Part shown: positions 8,269-18,300 of the stretch, piece after piece
How the letters are laid out: each line of letters starts with the position of its first letter
Numbering within the stretch: the stretch's first letter is position 1
Notes under the pieces: generated by a model
What the model was told of the DNA's origin: nothing
Seen by the model: the letters and a program-made list of their open reading frames with translations, nothing else
Databases searched by the model: none
Source of the DNA: an uncultured Lachnospiraceae bacterium
GTDB lineage: Bacteria > Bacillota > Clostridia > Lachnospirales > Lachnospiraceae
Direction: 5' to 3'
DNA length: 63,708 nt
Assembly (NCBI GenBank): GCA_902768735.1
Contig: CACXMK010000006.1
Span: 1-63,708, forward strand
Made by a program: the position numbers and the translations under genes

Positions 8269-9227
8269 GTGAAACAAAAAAAAGATCCCGATTATTCGCG
8301 TTCCTTCGCACGAACCACCGCGGGCGGCTCGCACAGATCCCGATCTACCTCGGGAAAGACTTCCGCATGTTCATCTTCCAGACAGACTGGAAGGTCCTTC
8401 CCATGGCGGCACTGATCGCGGGACTCATTGCTTTTGTCGTAGGTGAGAACATGTATGTCACGATGGAGGGCCAGTTCCAGTGCTCCCTCGCGCTGACCTG
8501 CATCTGCATCTGGAACGGCTTCTTTAATTCGATCCAGTCCGTCTGCCGCGAGAGGCCGATCATCAAGCGCGAGCACCGGTCCGGCATGCACATTTCTTCC
8601 TATGTGACAGCACACCTGATCTACCAGATGTTCCTGTGCGCTATGCAGGCTTTCCTCACGGTATTCGTCTGCAAGATCGCCGGCATCAAGTTCCCGGAGG
8701 AAGGATTCATCACAAAATGGTTCCTTCTCGACACCTGGATCACCATGTTCCTGATCACCTACGCCGCTGACATTACTTCCCTGTTCATCTCCTGCCTCGT
8801 TCACAACACGACGACGGCGATGACGGTCATGCCTTTTATGCTGATCTTCCAGCTCGTGTTTTCGGGCGGCGCGTTCACGCTGTCAGGACCCGCCGAGGTG
8901 CTGACAAACGTCACGATCAGCAAATACGGGCTTGTGGCGCTGTGCGCGCAAGGCAACTACAACTCGCTGAAATCCGTTACGCTGTGGAATACCATTTTCA
9001 AACTTCGAGACAGCAGTTCGGAGATCAAGGATGTAATTTGGATGATCGAAAAAGAAGGCAAGCTCGAAGAGATCCTTCAGCAGAGCGGCGAATCCATGCA
9101 GGAAGCCGCCTATGCAATGACAAAGGCGAACATCTTCAGCTGTTGGGGACATCTCCTGGCGTTCGTCGTGCTCTTCGCCCTTCTTTCGATCGTTGTGCTG
9201 GAGTTCATCGACAACGACAGACGCTGA
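8265..9227 (+). CDS. ABC-2 type permease of the ABCG-like exporter
   Basis: The 320-residue protein has about six membrane helices in the ABC-2 arrangement. After a basic N-terminus come helices near residues 45-60 and 70-85, a run of helices through residues 110-220, a soluble loop near 230-285 and a final helix (LLAFVVLFALLSIVVLEFI). The first helix pair is followed by RERPIIKREHRSGM, the E-loop/coupling-helix pattern of ABCG transporters, which supports the ABCG assignment of its partner. The ATGA overlap with the ATPase gene suggests fixed stoichiometry. The direction is probably export. Confidence 0.85.
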   Translation: MSETKKRSRLFAFLRTNHRGRLAQIPIYLGKDFRMFIFQTDWKVLPMAALIAGLIAFVVGENMYVTMEGQFQCSLALTCICIWNGFFNSIQSVCRERPIIKREHRSGMHISSYVTAHLIYQMFLCAMQAFLTVFVCKIAGIKFPEEGFITKWFLLDTWITMFLITYAADITSLFISCLVHNTTTAMTVMPFMLIFQLVFSGGAFTLSGPAEVLTNVTISKYGLVALCAQGNYNSLKSVTLWNTIFKLRDSSSEIKDVIWMIEKEGKLEEILQQSGESMQEAAYAMTKANIFSCWGHLLAFVVLFALLSIVVLEFIDNDRR

Positions 9228-9244
9228 CTAAAAGCATAAAGAAG

Positions 9245-9273
9245 GGGCAGGCTCTTACGAGCCTGCCCTTTTT
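9245..9273. terminator. Bidirectional terminator between exporter and pckA
   Basis: GGGCAGGCTC pairs perfectly with GAGCCTGCCC around TTAC. The plus strand carries a T5 run directly after it, and the minus strand reads CTTCTTTATG. It serves the convergent permease and pckA genes. Confidence 0.9.
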
Positions 9274-9296
9274 GTAATTCACTTATTCCGGTCAGA

Positions 9297-10910
9297 TCAG
9301 AGCTGAGGGCCTGCTGCCACGAGCTCTTTGCCCTTCTTGTTGTAGGTGTACTTCTCGAAGTTCTTGATGAAGCGGCTTGCCAGATCCTTCGCCTTGACTT
9401 CCCACTCCTCAGGAGTTGCATAGGTGTCGCGAGGATCCAGGATTCCGGGATCTACGCCGGGAAGCGCTGTGGGAACTTCGAAGTTGAAGTAAGGGATCAT
9501 CTTGGTGGGAGCCTTCAGCACGTCGCCGTTCAGGATCGCGTCGATGATGCCGCGGGTATCCTTGATGGAGATACGCTTGCCGGTTCCGTTCCAGCCTGTG
9601 TTCACGAGGTAAGCCTTCGCGCCGCTCTGCTCCATTCTCTTGACGAGCTCTTCGCCGTACTTCGTGGGATGCAGCTCAAGGAACGCCTGGCCGAAGCATG
9701 CGGAGAAGGTGGGAGTGGGCTCTGTGATGCCGCGCTCTGTGCCTGCCAGCTTAGCTGTGAATCCGGACAGGAAGTAATACTGGGTCTGCTCAGGTGTCAA
9801 AATAGAGACCGGAGGCAGAACGCCGAACGCATCCGCGCTCAGGAAGATGACGTTCTCAGCGGCAGGGCCGGCAGAAATCGGATTCACGTTCTTAACGATG
9901 TTCTTAATGTGCTCGATCGGATAAGAAACGCGGGTGTTCTCCGTGACGGACTTGTCCGCGAAGTCGATCTTGCCATCCTTGTCAACCGTGACGTTCTCAA
10001 GCAGAGCGTTTCTGATGATCGCGTTGTAAATGTCGGGCTCAGACTCCTTGTCCAGGTTGATGACCTTCGCGTAGCAGCCTCCCTCGTAGTTGAAGACGCC
10101 CTCGTCGTCCCAGCCGTGCTCGTCATCGCCGATGAGCAGACGCTTGGGATCGGTGGAAAGGGTGGTCTTGCCGGTGCCGGACAGACCGAAGAAGACAGCC
10201 GTGTTCTTGCCTTCCATATCGGTGTTCGCGGAGCAGTGCATGGAAGCAATACCCTTCAGCGGCAGATAGTAGTTCATCATGGAGAAGATACCCTTCTTCA
10301 TCTCGCCGCCGTACCATGTATTGATGATGACCTGCTCGCGGCTCGAGATATTGAAAGCGGAAGCGGTCTCGGAGTTAAGGCCCATTTCCTTGTAGTTCTC
10401 GACCTTCGCCTTGGAAGCATTGAAGCAGACGAAGTCAGGCTCATAGGTCTCGAGTTCTTCCTCTGTGGGCATGATGAACATGTTCTTGATGAAGTGTGCC
10501 TGCCATGCGACTTCCATGATGAAGCGCACTGCCATACGGCTGTCCTTGTTGGCGCCGCAGTAGGAATCCACGACATACAACTTCTTGCCGGACAGTTCCT
10601 TCACAGCGATATCCTTCAGGATGGCCCAGTTTTCCTCAGACAGAGGGTGGTTGTCATTGGGGTACTCGGGTGATGTCCACCAAACGGTATCCTTGGAGTT
10701 CTCATCCATGACAATGTATTTGTCTTTAGGAGAACGGCCGGTGAAGATACCGGTCATAACGTTCACTGCGCCAAGCTCAGTCACTACGCCCTTTTCAAAA
10801 CCTTCAAGAGAGGGATCCATCTCAGCTGCAAACAGTTCTTCAAAGCTGGGGTTGCGGATGATCTCTGTTGTATCCGTAATGCCATATCTTGTTAAATCAA
10901 TTTTCGCCAT
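9297..10910 (-). CDS. pckA: Phosphoenolpyruvate carboxykinase (ATP)
   Basis: This enzyme interconverts oxaloacetate plus ATP and PEP plus CO2 plus ADP; in anaerobes it often runs toward oxaloacetate for succinate formation. The start at 10910 has AGAAAGAGG at proper spacing and gives 537 residues, the usual size; a longer reading adds 14 unsupported residues. The ATP-binding loop [13 protein letters not shown], the upstream [12 protein letters not shown] motif and the metal-binding segment [14 protein letters not shown] are all present. It stands alone between convergent and divergent neighbours. Confidence 0.97.
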   Translation of the reverse strand: MAKIDLTRYGITDTTEIIRNPSFEELFAAEMDPSLEGFEKGVVTELGAVNVMTGIFTGRSPKDKYIVMDENSKDTVWWTSPEYPNDNHPLSEENWAILKDIAVKELSGKKLYVVDSYCGANKDSRMAVRFIMEVAWQAHFIKNMFIMPTEEELETYEPDFVCFNASKAKVENYKEMGLNSETASAFNISSREQVIINTWYGGEMKKGIFSMMNYYLPLKGIASMHCSANTDMEGKNTAVFFGLSGTGKTTLSTDPKRLLIGDDEHGWDDEGVFNYEGGCYAKVINLDKESEPDIYNAIIRNALLENVTVDKDGKIDFADKSVTENTRVSYPIEHIKNIVKNVNPISAGPAAENVIFLSADAFGVLPPVSILTPEQTQYYFLSGFTAKLAGTERGITEPTPTFSACFGQAFLELHPTKYGEELVKRMEQSGAKAYLVNTGWNGTGKRISIKDTRGIIDAILNGDVLKAPTKMIPYFNFEVPTALPGVDPGILDPRDTYATPEEWEVKAKDLASRFIKNFEKYTYNKKGKELVAAGPQL

Positions 10911-11207
10911 ACTTGTACCTCTTTCTGTAATGTAAGTAATACTTGAAGCCATTTTTATACTACTTCTTTATAAAACGTAGCACATTCAGCTAAACTTTTC
11001 AATCAGTATATAAGAGCGGAAATCAACAGGCAAAGAATTGTAAAAACCGTGACAACCTGAAAAAAACACTATCTCAGTCTCCCAAAAGCCTGTACCTGCT
11101 CCAATCCGGTGGCGCACCCCATGCAAATATGGTACTCTAGTTATGGAGTTCTCACCATGGAACTGCCAAAACAGCAACCCCGACACGATCGTGAGAAAGG
11201 AGCGACA

Positions 11208-12035
11208 ATGGGCCTTTTTGATAAGAAGTATTGTGATTTCTGCGGAAACAAGATCGGTCTGCTCGGCAACCGCAAATTCGAAGACGGCAATATGTGCAAA
11301 GACTGCGCAGCCAAGCTCTCCCCCTGGTTCGACGGACGACGCCACGCGACCAAGGCGGACCTCACCTCCCAGCTCGAGAGCCGCGAGGCAAACAAACAGG
11401 CTGTAGCTGCGTTCCACACGACCAAGAGCCTCGGCAAATACGTTAAGCTCCTGATCGACGAGGATGCACAAAAATTCATGGTGACCAGCGCAAGCAAGCT
11501 GACAGAGGCGAATCCGGATGTTTTCGACTACTCACAGATCACAGGTTGTGATCTCGACATCGATGAGAGCCGCACCGAACTCAAGACCAAAGACGCAGAG
11601 GGAAAGTCCATCAGCTACAACCCTCCTCGCTACGAGTATTCCTACAACTTCCACGCTACGATCCGCGTCAACCACCCCTACGTGGACGATATGAAGTTCA
11701 GCGTCAGCAACGGATATGTCAAGACCGGCGAGCAGCGCATGAGCGCGCCGTCCGGAAGCTGGAACGTCCACACCACCGGTGCGGGAAGCTTCAGGCTGAA
11801 CGACTACTACAAGGCTATGAACCTCGGCAACGAGATCAAGGAAACCGTTGAAGATATGCGGCGCATCGCCCGCGGCGAGATCAGTGCCATCGGAGGCAGC
11901 GCAGCCGCACCTGTACCCAAGACTCCCGCCGCTCCTGCCGGTCCCATTAAAGTCGTGTGCCCGTTCTGCGGCGCCACTACCGTTCCGGACGCGAACAAAT
12001 GCTGCGAGTACTGCGGAAGCAAGCTTCCTTTGTGA
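11208..12035 (+). CDS. DUF4428-like zinc-ribbon protein
   Basis: The start at 11208 has GAAAGGAG upstream and gives 275 residues. The N-terminus carries two Cys pairs (CDFCGNKIGLLGNRKFEDGN... then CKDC), the pattern of DUF4428. A middle beta-rich domain follows, in which a NPPRYEYSYNF segment resembles phage-tail/PH-like fold proteins of this class. An Ala/Pro linker leads to a C-terminal zinc ribbon (CPFCGATTV and CEYCGSKL). There is no signal peptide or membrane helix, so it is cytoplasmic. The function is unknown; such proteins are common single genes in Clostridia. It is monocistronic, closed by two hairpins. Confidence 0.75.
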   Translation: MGLFDKKYCDFCGNKIGLLGNRKFEDGNMCKDCAAKLSPWFDGRRHATKADLTSQLESREANKQAVAAFHTTKSLGKYVKLLIDEDAQKFMVTSASKLTEANPDVFDYSQITGCDLDIDESRTELKTKDAEGKSISYNPPRYEYSYNFHATIRVNHPYVDDMKFSVSNGYVKTGEQRMSAPSGSWNVHTTGAGSFRLNDYYKAMNLGNEIKETVEDMRRIARGEISAIGGSAAAPVPKTPAAPAGPIKVVCPFCGATTVPDANKCCEYCGSKLPL

Positions 12036-12043
12036 TCTGAAAT

Positions 12044-12070
12044 GAGCCAAAGGGTCTGTCCCTTTGGCTC
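12044..12070 (+). terminator. Hairpin after the DUF4428-like gene
   Basis: GAGCCAAAGG pairs with CCTTTGGCTC just past the stop codon. The following T-run is weak, so it may act together with the next hairpin. Confidence 0.6.
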
Positions 12071-12086
12071 CTATCAGGCAAATAAA

Positions 12087-12130
12087 AACGGCTGCTTTCC
12101 CGCCAGGCGGGGTAGCGGCCGTTCTTTTTT
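12087..12130. terminator. Bidirectional terminator between zinc-ribbon gene and pilus operon
   Basis: An outer stem AACGGC/GCCGTT and an inner CCCGCC/GGCGGG stem form one long hairpin. A T-run follows on the plus strand (CTTTTTT), and on the minus strand it is followed by TTTATTT. It ends the pilus operon 10 bases after the lepB stop. Confidence 0.85.
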
Positions 12131-12132
12131 CT

Positions 12133-12825
12133 TCATTTTACTGCTCCGAACCGCTCAAACGGCCAGACGCGGTACACGATCTTCCCTACGATCTGCTCCT
12201 CGGAAATACAGCCGATCGACAGGTTGCGCGAATCGACAGAGACCGCCCGGTTGTCGCCCATGACAAAAATCTTTCCCTCGGGCACCTGATACGGCAGCTC
12301 GATATTGATCTCGCCGTACGCCTTCTTATCCAGATACGGCTCCGCGAGCTCTTTATGGTTCACCGAGACAGTTCCGTCCGCAGCGATATCCACCCAATCT
12401 CCCGACTTCGCGATCGCCCGCTTTACCAGGACATTGTTGTTGTAATAAAAAGCGACGATATCGCCGGTCTCAAAATCCGACGTCTTTACCGATACCACGA
12501 TGTCGCCGCCATCCAGCGTGCCGCTCATGGACTGTCCGTAGATCCTAAGGATCGGCAAAAACAGCACTGCCACCAGGACCGCAGCAGCAGCCACGACCGT
12601 AAGCGTCATGAGCGTGCTCCGGACAGAAGCCCGGAAACGCCGGTTATAGCTGTTCCTGTTCACAGTCTCCTCGATCTCGGAAGTGCCGGGAAGGACAGAC
12701 TCCTGCCCGGGATCCGCACCCGCCTGCGCGAGCTTCTCTGTGAGGAGATCGATCTCACGGCTCTGTTCGAGCATGATCTCCATGAGCTCGTCGCGCGATA
12801 ATTTCCGCAACTCTTTATCAAGCAT
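12133..12825 (-). CDS. lepB: Signal peptidase I of the pilus operon
   Basis: The start at 12825 follows GGAAGGG and lies one base after the sortase stop, giving 230 residues; a longer reading overlapping the sortase is possible. A cytoplasmic charged helix (about 1-55) leads to one membrane helix (TLTVVAAAAVLVAVLFLPIL), then the S26 domain. The catalytic Ser is in YGQSMSGTLDGGD and the Lys in LVKRAIAKSGDW, with the GDNRAVSVDSRN motif later. The dyad is complete, so an active protease that processes the pilus proteins is likely, unlike pilus-locus homologues (SipA) that lost the dyad. Membrane-bound, active site outside. Confidence 0.9.
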   Translation of the reverse strand: MLDKELRKLSRDELMEIMLEQSREIDLLTEKLAQAGADPGQESVLPGTSEIEETVNRNSYNRRFRASVRSTLMTLTVVAAAAVLVAVLFLPILRIYGQSMSGTLDGGDIVVSVKTSDFETGDIVAFYYNNNVLVKRAIAKSGDWVDIAADGTVSVNHKELAEPYLDKKAYGEINIELPYQVPEGKIFVMGDNRAVSVDSRNLSIGCISEEQIVGKIVYRVWPFERFGAVK

Positions 12826-12826
12826 C

Positions 12827-13753
12827 TTAATCCCTTCCGCGCAGCCTTCTCTGCCGCTCGATCTCACCCGCGATCAAAAGCACGATCAGCATCGGCACAG
12901 CAATGAACGGCGCCACATACACCGGACGGATCTGGATCGCATCCGCTGTGACCATGGCGTCCCCGTTCGCGTTTGCCACACGGTGTCCGCGCACCAGAAG
13001 CCGGTGCGTGTTGATCCCATACGGCGTACATGTGATGAGTGTGCAAAGGTCCTTCCCCTGCACGATCTCCAGCTGCGTCAGGTCATCCGGTTCCACGATC
13101 CGGATCTGGTCCACCTCATACGTCAACGTCTCATTGAGTACATTGATATTGAAGGTATCCCCTTCCACAAGCTTGTCCAGATCCGTAAAAAGCCTTGCCG
13201 AAGGCAGTCCCCGGTGTCCCGAGAGCAGACAATGAGAGCCTTCCCCTCCGACAGGAAGGGAAGACTGTTCCAGGTGTCCAATGGATGTCTGCAGGACTGT
13301 GGTGCTTGTCCCGTGGTAGACCGGGAGCAGAACACTGATCTTTGGGATCCGGATATAGCCCATGACCCCGGTCCCGGCGATGTCGAGCATCTTCTTATAG
13401 GCTTCCTGCTCTTCCTCCGTCAGGTTCCAGTGGATCCCGCTCTCCGCAAGCCGCTCATTATAGCCGCGGGCTTCACCGATGATCTGCCCATACTCCTCCG
13501 CCTGCATATCCGCGACGTTCTCCGCGTACCGCACGACGAGAGTCGTCTGGTGGAAGGAGTTCCAGTAATCGCTGAATGACGGATACAGGAGAAGACAGAT
13601 CCCGACGGCCAAAACACCGACCAGGATCCGGTTGATCACCTTGTCACTCTTTTTCTTCGCATTTCTGGCCTCTCCGCCGGACCGGGCCTCCGTCTCCCGC
13701 CCGGCTGTTTGCCGGGCAGGAAAACCGCTGCCGCTTTTTATAAGATTTTTCAC
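12827..13753 (-). CDS. srtC: Class C sortase (pilus polymerase)
   Basis: The enzyme cleaves the LPXTG-type signal of pilins and joins them through a lysine of the next subunit. The 308-residue protein has an N-terminal membrane helix, the sortase core with its catalytic His in LSGHRGLPSARLF, the catalytic Cys in TLITCTPYGINTHRLLVRG and the Arg at the end of that block; this is the class C signature. A C-terminal membrane helix and basic tail (AGEIERQRRLRGRD) are also class C traits. The lid region lies near residues 120-150 (RIPKISVLLPVY). It starts with GTG overlapping the pilin stop (GTGA), so it is translationally coupled. Confidence 0.94.
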   Translation of the reverse strand: MKNLIKSGSGFPARQTAGRETEARSGGEARNAKKKSDKVINRILVGVLAVGICLLLYPSFSDYWNSFHQTTLVVRYAENVADMQAEEYGQIIGEARGYNERLAESGIHWNLTEEEQEAYKKMLDIAGTGVMGYIRIPKISVLLPVYHGTSTTVLQTSIGHLEQSSLPVGGEGSHCLLSGHRGLPSARLFTDLDKLVEGDTFNINVLNETLTYEVDQIRIVEPDDLTQLEIVQGKDLCTLITCTPYGINTHRLLVRGHRVANANGDAMVTADAIQIRPVYVAPFIAVPMLIVLLIAGEIERQRRLRGRD

Positions 13754-15336
13754 TTCTCAGTTCTTCTTCTCGCGATCAGAAGGACCGCCGCACCGATCAC
13801 AAGGACTGCTCCCAGCATATAGAAGATCGTCGTTCCGATGCCGCCGGTGGAAGGGAGCTCTGTGCCCTTCTGGTTCTTTACGATCGAATCTCCGGCAGGC
13901 ACTGTAGACGCCGCATCTTCATGGTTTGTTTCCATTGTCAATCCTGCCACTGCCTGATCTGCTGCTTTGTTGTAACCGGTCGGCACGACAACTTCGCGGA
14001 GCATGTAAGGAGCATTATCGAGACCGAGAATCACCGCTGACGCATTCTCTCCGGCAGGTACAATATGTGTTACCGTACCATTCGGGTCATACACATAGTT
14101 CCCATCTGCGTCAACCGTAAAAGTCAGCGCCGGCGCACTATCAGATGCCGCGTCGCCATAATACAGCTCGAACTCCGCCCCGGTAAGGGGTTTGTTGTTC
14201 TCATCAACTTTGAGCAGCTCAAACTTGTAAGTGTGTGTAGTGGTTGTGTCGTTACCGATCGAAGTCGTGTCATTATACTTGACCTCGGCATCGTTCACCG
14301 CAGTGCGATACGCCGCCTTATCCGTCACAGTCGCATCATACACGATCTTGACAGGGATCAGCGCGCTTCCCTCTGTCTGTGTCTTATACAGAGAGTTCCC
14401 ATCGCCGTCTACCCAGGGAATCGTGAAAGTCAGAACACCTGTCGCCGCGTCAACCGCAATGTCCGTAATGGTTGAAGTTACCTCTTCCTCAGCATCGGTA
14501 CCAACATTTACATAGACCTTGACAGTCGAAGCAATGATATCGAGCCCCACCGGTGTATCGGTGAAATTCCATTTTTTGACCTGGACCTTTGAATCCCCAC
14601 TTGCTCCTGATCCTGCCTGATTGTTTTCGTCTTGCTGTACCCAGTTTACGGCATTAAATGTAACCGCAAAGCTCTCGACCGATCCGACAGAGGTATCATT
14701 CTCCGTGGCGGAAAGATCTGTCTGATCCAGTGCTTCGTTGATCGCGGAGTCCTCGCCCGTGATCACTTTCTCCGGCGTATCCGGCGTAGACGCGTTCTTA
14801 TCGACGACCTCCGCATCCTTTGCGGCCGTGTCGATCGTCACGAGAGATCCCAGGGACGATGTAATGTAATAGTAACCGTACTGAAGGCCGGAAAACACAT
14901 ATTGGGAATCCGTTGTGTAGGCGCCGGTAATGGCAGACCCCTGTTTCAGATCATCAATGTTATTTTTGATAAAGTCGATCACATCTGAATCACTGACATC
15001 AGATTTCTTTGAGATCGCATAGTTGCCGTCCGCATCTACGAACGTATCAAAGATATCGCTGAATCCCGCTACCGCAACCTGGGCTGCGGTGGCTGTATAG
15101 GAAACGCCCTTCGTGATGTCGGAAGGATCCGACGGGCTTGCCTTAAAGATCAAATACGCCTCATATGTCTGACCGGCTGTCGCGTTCGTGATGGTGATCG
15201 TCCCGTCGTTCTGCGCGCTGCTTCCCGAATCGCCATCTCTGGAGTTCTCGTTACTCGTCGCTGCCGCGCTGATTCCCATTGCCATTACCAAAACCGCAGT
15301 CAGAAGGACTGCAAGAAACCTTTTCATCTTTCTCAT
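13750..15336 (-). CDS. LPXTG-anchored major pilin (SpaH/EbpB-like)
   Basis: The start at 15336 is chosen because AAAGGA precedes it; longer readings exist. The 528-residue protein has a signal peptide (RKMKRFLAVLLTAVLVMAMG), an N-terminal domain, a fimbrial isopeptide D2-type middle domain (near residues 215-365), a SpaA/Cna-B C-terminal domain (FELLKVDENNKPLTGAEF) and the wall signal LPSTGG, a hydrophobic helix and RRRTEK. A lysine in AEVVDKNASTP at the end of the first domain is a candidate for the residue joined by the sortase; this is inferred from position. The pilin is the likely shaft subunit. It follows the adhesin by 36 bases and overlaps srtC. Confidence 0.9.
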   Translation of the reverse strand: MRKMKRFLAVLLTAVLVMAMGISAAATSNENSRDGDSGSSAQNDGTITITNATAGQTYEAYLIFKASPSDPSDITKGVSYTATAAQVAVAGFSDIFDTFVDADGNYAISKKSDVSDSDVIDFIKNNIDDLKQGSAITGAYTTDSQYVFSGLQYGYYYITSSLGSLVTIDTAAKDAEVVDKNASTPDTPEKVITGEDSAINEALDQTDLSATENDTSVGSVESFAVTFNAVNWVQQDENNQAGSGASGDSKVQVKKWNFTDTPVGLDIIASTVKVYVNVGTDAEEEVTSTITDIAVDAATGVLTFTIPWVDGDGNSLYKTQTEGSALIPVKIVYDATVTDKAAYRTAVNDAEVKYNDTTSIGNDTTTTHTYKFELLKVDENNKPLTGAEFELYYGDAASDSAPALTFTVDADGNYVYDPNGTVTHIVPAGENASAVILGLDNAPYMLREVVVPTGYNKAADQAVAGLTMETNHEDAASTVPAGDSIVKNQKGTELPSTGGIGTTIFYMLGAVLVIGAAVLLIARRRTEK

Positions 15337-15372
15337 TGTTTTGATTCCTTTCATACCGGTAACCAAGTTCAG

Positions 15373-18300
15373 TTACCAAAATCTGCCTCTCAGCATGTTA
15401 ACGGTTACATATATCGTAATGAGCAAAATGCCGCCCACTGTATAGGGGAATGTACCGGTTCCTCCCGTAGAGGGAAGCTCGTAACCGGAGTTGTTCCAGA
15501 CGCGGATCTGCCATGTTCCCGGAGGCTGTCCGCTCACCCAGTACCGGTAGTACGGGTTGTCGGGATCGTCCCGCGCCACTTCCGATTCTCCCGTGCCCTG
15601 GAACGCCGTGACACTTGTATCGCTCACGGTAATCCGGATCGCGGAAGTCAGTTGTCTGTAGCCTTCCGGCGCCTGCGTCTCGACGAGCCGGTATTCTCCG
15701 GTCTCCAGCGTGCCGAGTCTCAAAAGTCCGTTCGCGCCGGTCCTCCCGGTCATGATCGGCTCTTTACCGGGATCCACCGGAAATCCCGTCGTGGGATCGC
15801 AGTCCTCCGCGTGATACAGAGCGAATGTCGCCCCGATCGTGATCGCCGTGTGGTCTTCGTTTGTTTTCCAGACGGAGACCTGTTTTTGCTTCACATTCGG
15901 GATTGTCAAAACATATCTGATCGTCCCGTCATCAGCTTCGCCGCTGTCCCCGCCCGTAAGTTCTTCCAGCGTGACATGTTCCGGATATTTTTCCGGGATC
16001 AATATTATTTTGCCGGCGCTGCTGATCTTGAACTGCAGATAGGAGGAGAGCCCCTGATATCCGTCGGGCGTCTCTTTTTCGCGGAGTTCGTATTTTCCTG
16101 CGGGCAGCGTGTTGTCGATCTGCGGGATCAGGCCGTCCTCATCCGTGACCAGATCTTCATAGCCGGGCATCGGATTGAGGTCGATCGTGGTCACGCCGCC
16201 TGTCGTCACTTCGCGATGGAGTGCGAAATGCACGCCTTCCAATGGCTCCCCGGTCGACAGATCCGTCTTGACGGCCTCAAAGGTGTAGGGCCGGTCTTTG
16301 ATGATCAGCGTCGGCATGCCCGACTCTGTTGTCACCTCGTAATAGTCCGGATCCTCGTAGCCGACCGTAAGAGTTCCTTTACTCAGGGTGATCGTCATCG
16401 GCTCCTGCAATCCGTAATACGCCTGCGGTGCCTTGGTCTCAGTCAGCGTATATTCCACATCGTCGCTGAGGAATGCCACTGTGATGAGTCCGTCTTTACC
16501 GGATGTGAATGTTCCGATCGTGATCTCTTCGCCTTCCGTTCCGGTATCCGTCAGCTTGAACCCTGCCCCGGCCAAGGGGCTCGTACCGTCCCATTTCGCT
16601 TTTCGCAAAATGACGCCGGGACGATAGTTCGTTGTTGTATCGACACGGACATTGGAGCCTTCTTCGATTACTCCCTCCTCGTAGAGCACCGTATAGGTAT
16701 ACTCCGAGGTGCTTGGTTCTCCCTTCTGCGTGCCTTCGAGCACCAAATCTCCGCCTTCAGGGATCGGATCCGCCCGGTCAAATCCCGTTACGTTTCCTTC
16801 CTCATCGACGACCGGGCTGCCTCCGACGAGGGTTACCTCTCGGATCACGTAATTCTTAAAGTCCGTTACCAGCCTGGGGAAATACCAGTACAGCGTTTGC
16901 GGCTTCGCGTCAAACACCAGCTGCTTCACCGTACCTTCTACGAGGGTAAGGTCCTCCTCTTCGCCCTCTTCGCTGTGATCGATGAATACTGCAAAGTACG
17001 TCGGTTCGCGGCTTTCCATGAAGTCCGCGTCGGACCACACTTTTTTGACGCGCAGTCCCCAGCCCTTGATGTTGCAGATATCCACATGGGGATCCGGATC
17101 TTCCGGCGTTTCTCTTGCAACGACAGTGTCTACAACACCGTCTCTCTGTTCCGTCGAATAGTCCTCCCCGTTATACTTGTATTTCTGGAACGAGTAGCCG
17201 TCGGGCATTTCACCCGCGCGTTCCTCTATTTTAAACTTCGTGCCCGCCAGCATGTTCCTGAGCTCTACCACATGGTCCGCCGGGACCTTCGCAATCGTAC
17301 CGTAAATGGACGTCGTAAAACTGATAGAATGGATCAGCTCGGGGGGCACCTCATCGTAGTCCTTCACCCCGATGGAGACAAATCTGCTGCTCGCAGCGTC
17401 CCATCTGCAGTAATTCCCATCCGCATCCCTTACATGGTAGGTGTAAATATAAGCCGAATCCAGCTCGTCATATTCCGACGCCAGATACAGTCGGAAGGTG
17501 AACGGCGTCTGGTCCAGTTCATAGGGGATCTCTGTCGTGCCGTCTTCCTTGAATAGCTTCTTGGTGATCGTCACTGTGCGGAGCGCGTCCGGATCGACTT
17601 CGTTGTCATATTTCACCCTTGCGCGCTTATCCGTCGTGTCGTACCCGATGCCAAAATCCCGACGATTGGCGGGATAGGCGGAAGCCGGATGGCCGGCGTC
17701 CGTCGTACCGGCAAGCTGGGATCCGTTGGCCGTCACTGTTTTGAACACGTCCGTGTTTATGCCGCACTCGATGATCCTGTATTCGGCCGCTTCCTCAGGG
17801 AGCTTGATCTCGGCTGTCTCGCCGGCTTTGAGCAGGAACACGTCGTCGTAAGTGATATCGCCTACCACGAATTCTTCAATGTGCGACACATCCTGGGTCG
17901 TGTTCTTGTAGATCACATAGCCCTCAGCGGCATCTTCGCCGGCGTAGGGAACATATTCCATACGCTTCTCTGTTCCGTCCTCTGTCTTATACAGGATCTG
18001 GAACGCGAAGGCGGACAAGACGGATTCCGTGGTATCTACGCCGGAGAGTTCCTTGCTCAGTTCCACTGTTCCGGGTTTGACGGATGCCAGGTTGAACCGC
18101 ATGTGGAGGTTGGACGCGCCGGCGCCTCGCTCCATGTAGAAGATGCGCATCGTGTGCGTAGAGTACTCGGGGAAGATCCACTGTCCGGCGTCGTTCTGTA
18201 TGAACAGATCCGCCACATGGGCCTCGGCTTCTGCCTGTGTGTGGCCTCGCTTTTTGTAGTTTTTGATAAACAGATCTCTGAGCGTCGTATCCGTCCCGTT

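Noticed and set aside
10911-11207. Promoters in the pckA-zinc-ribbon divergent gap
   Set aside because: Several AT-rich hexamers are present, but no pair with acceptable -35 and spacing stood out, so none is called.
15652-17556. Plus-strand open frame of 634 codons inside the adhesin
   Set aside because: It lies wholly antisense to a 2269-residue gene with clear domains, and its composition is Arg/His-rich as expected for a shadow.
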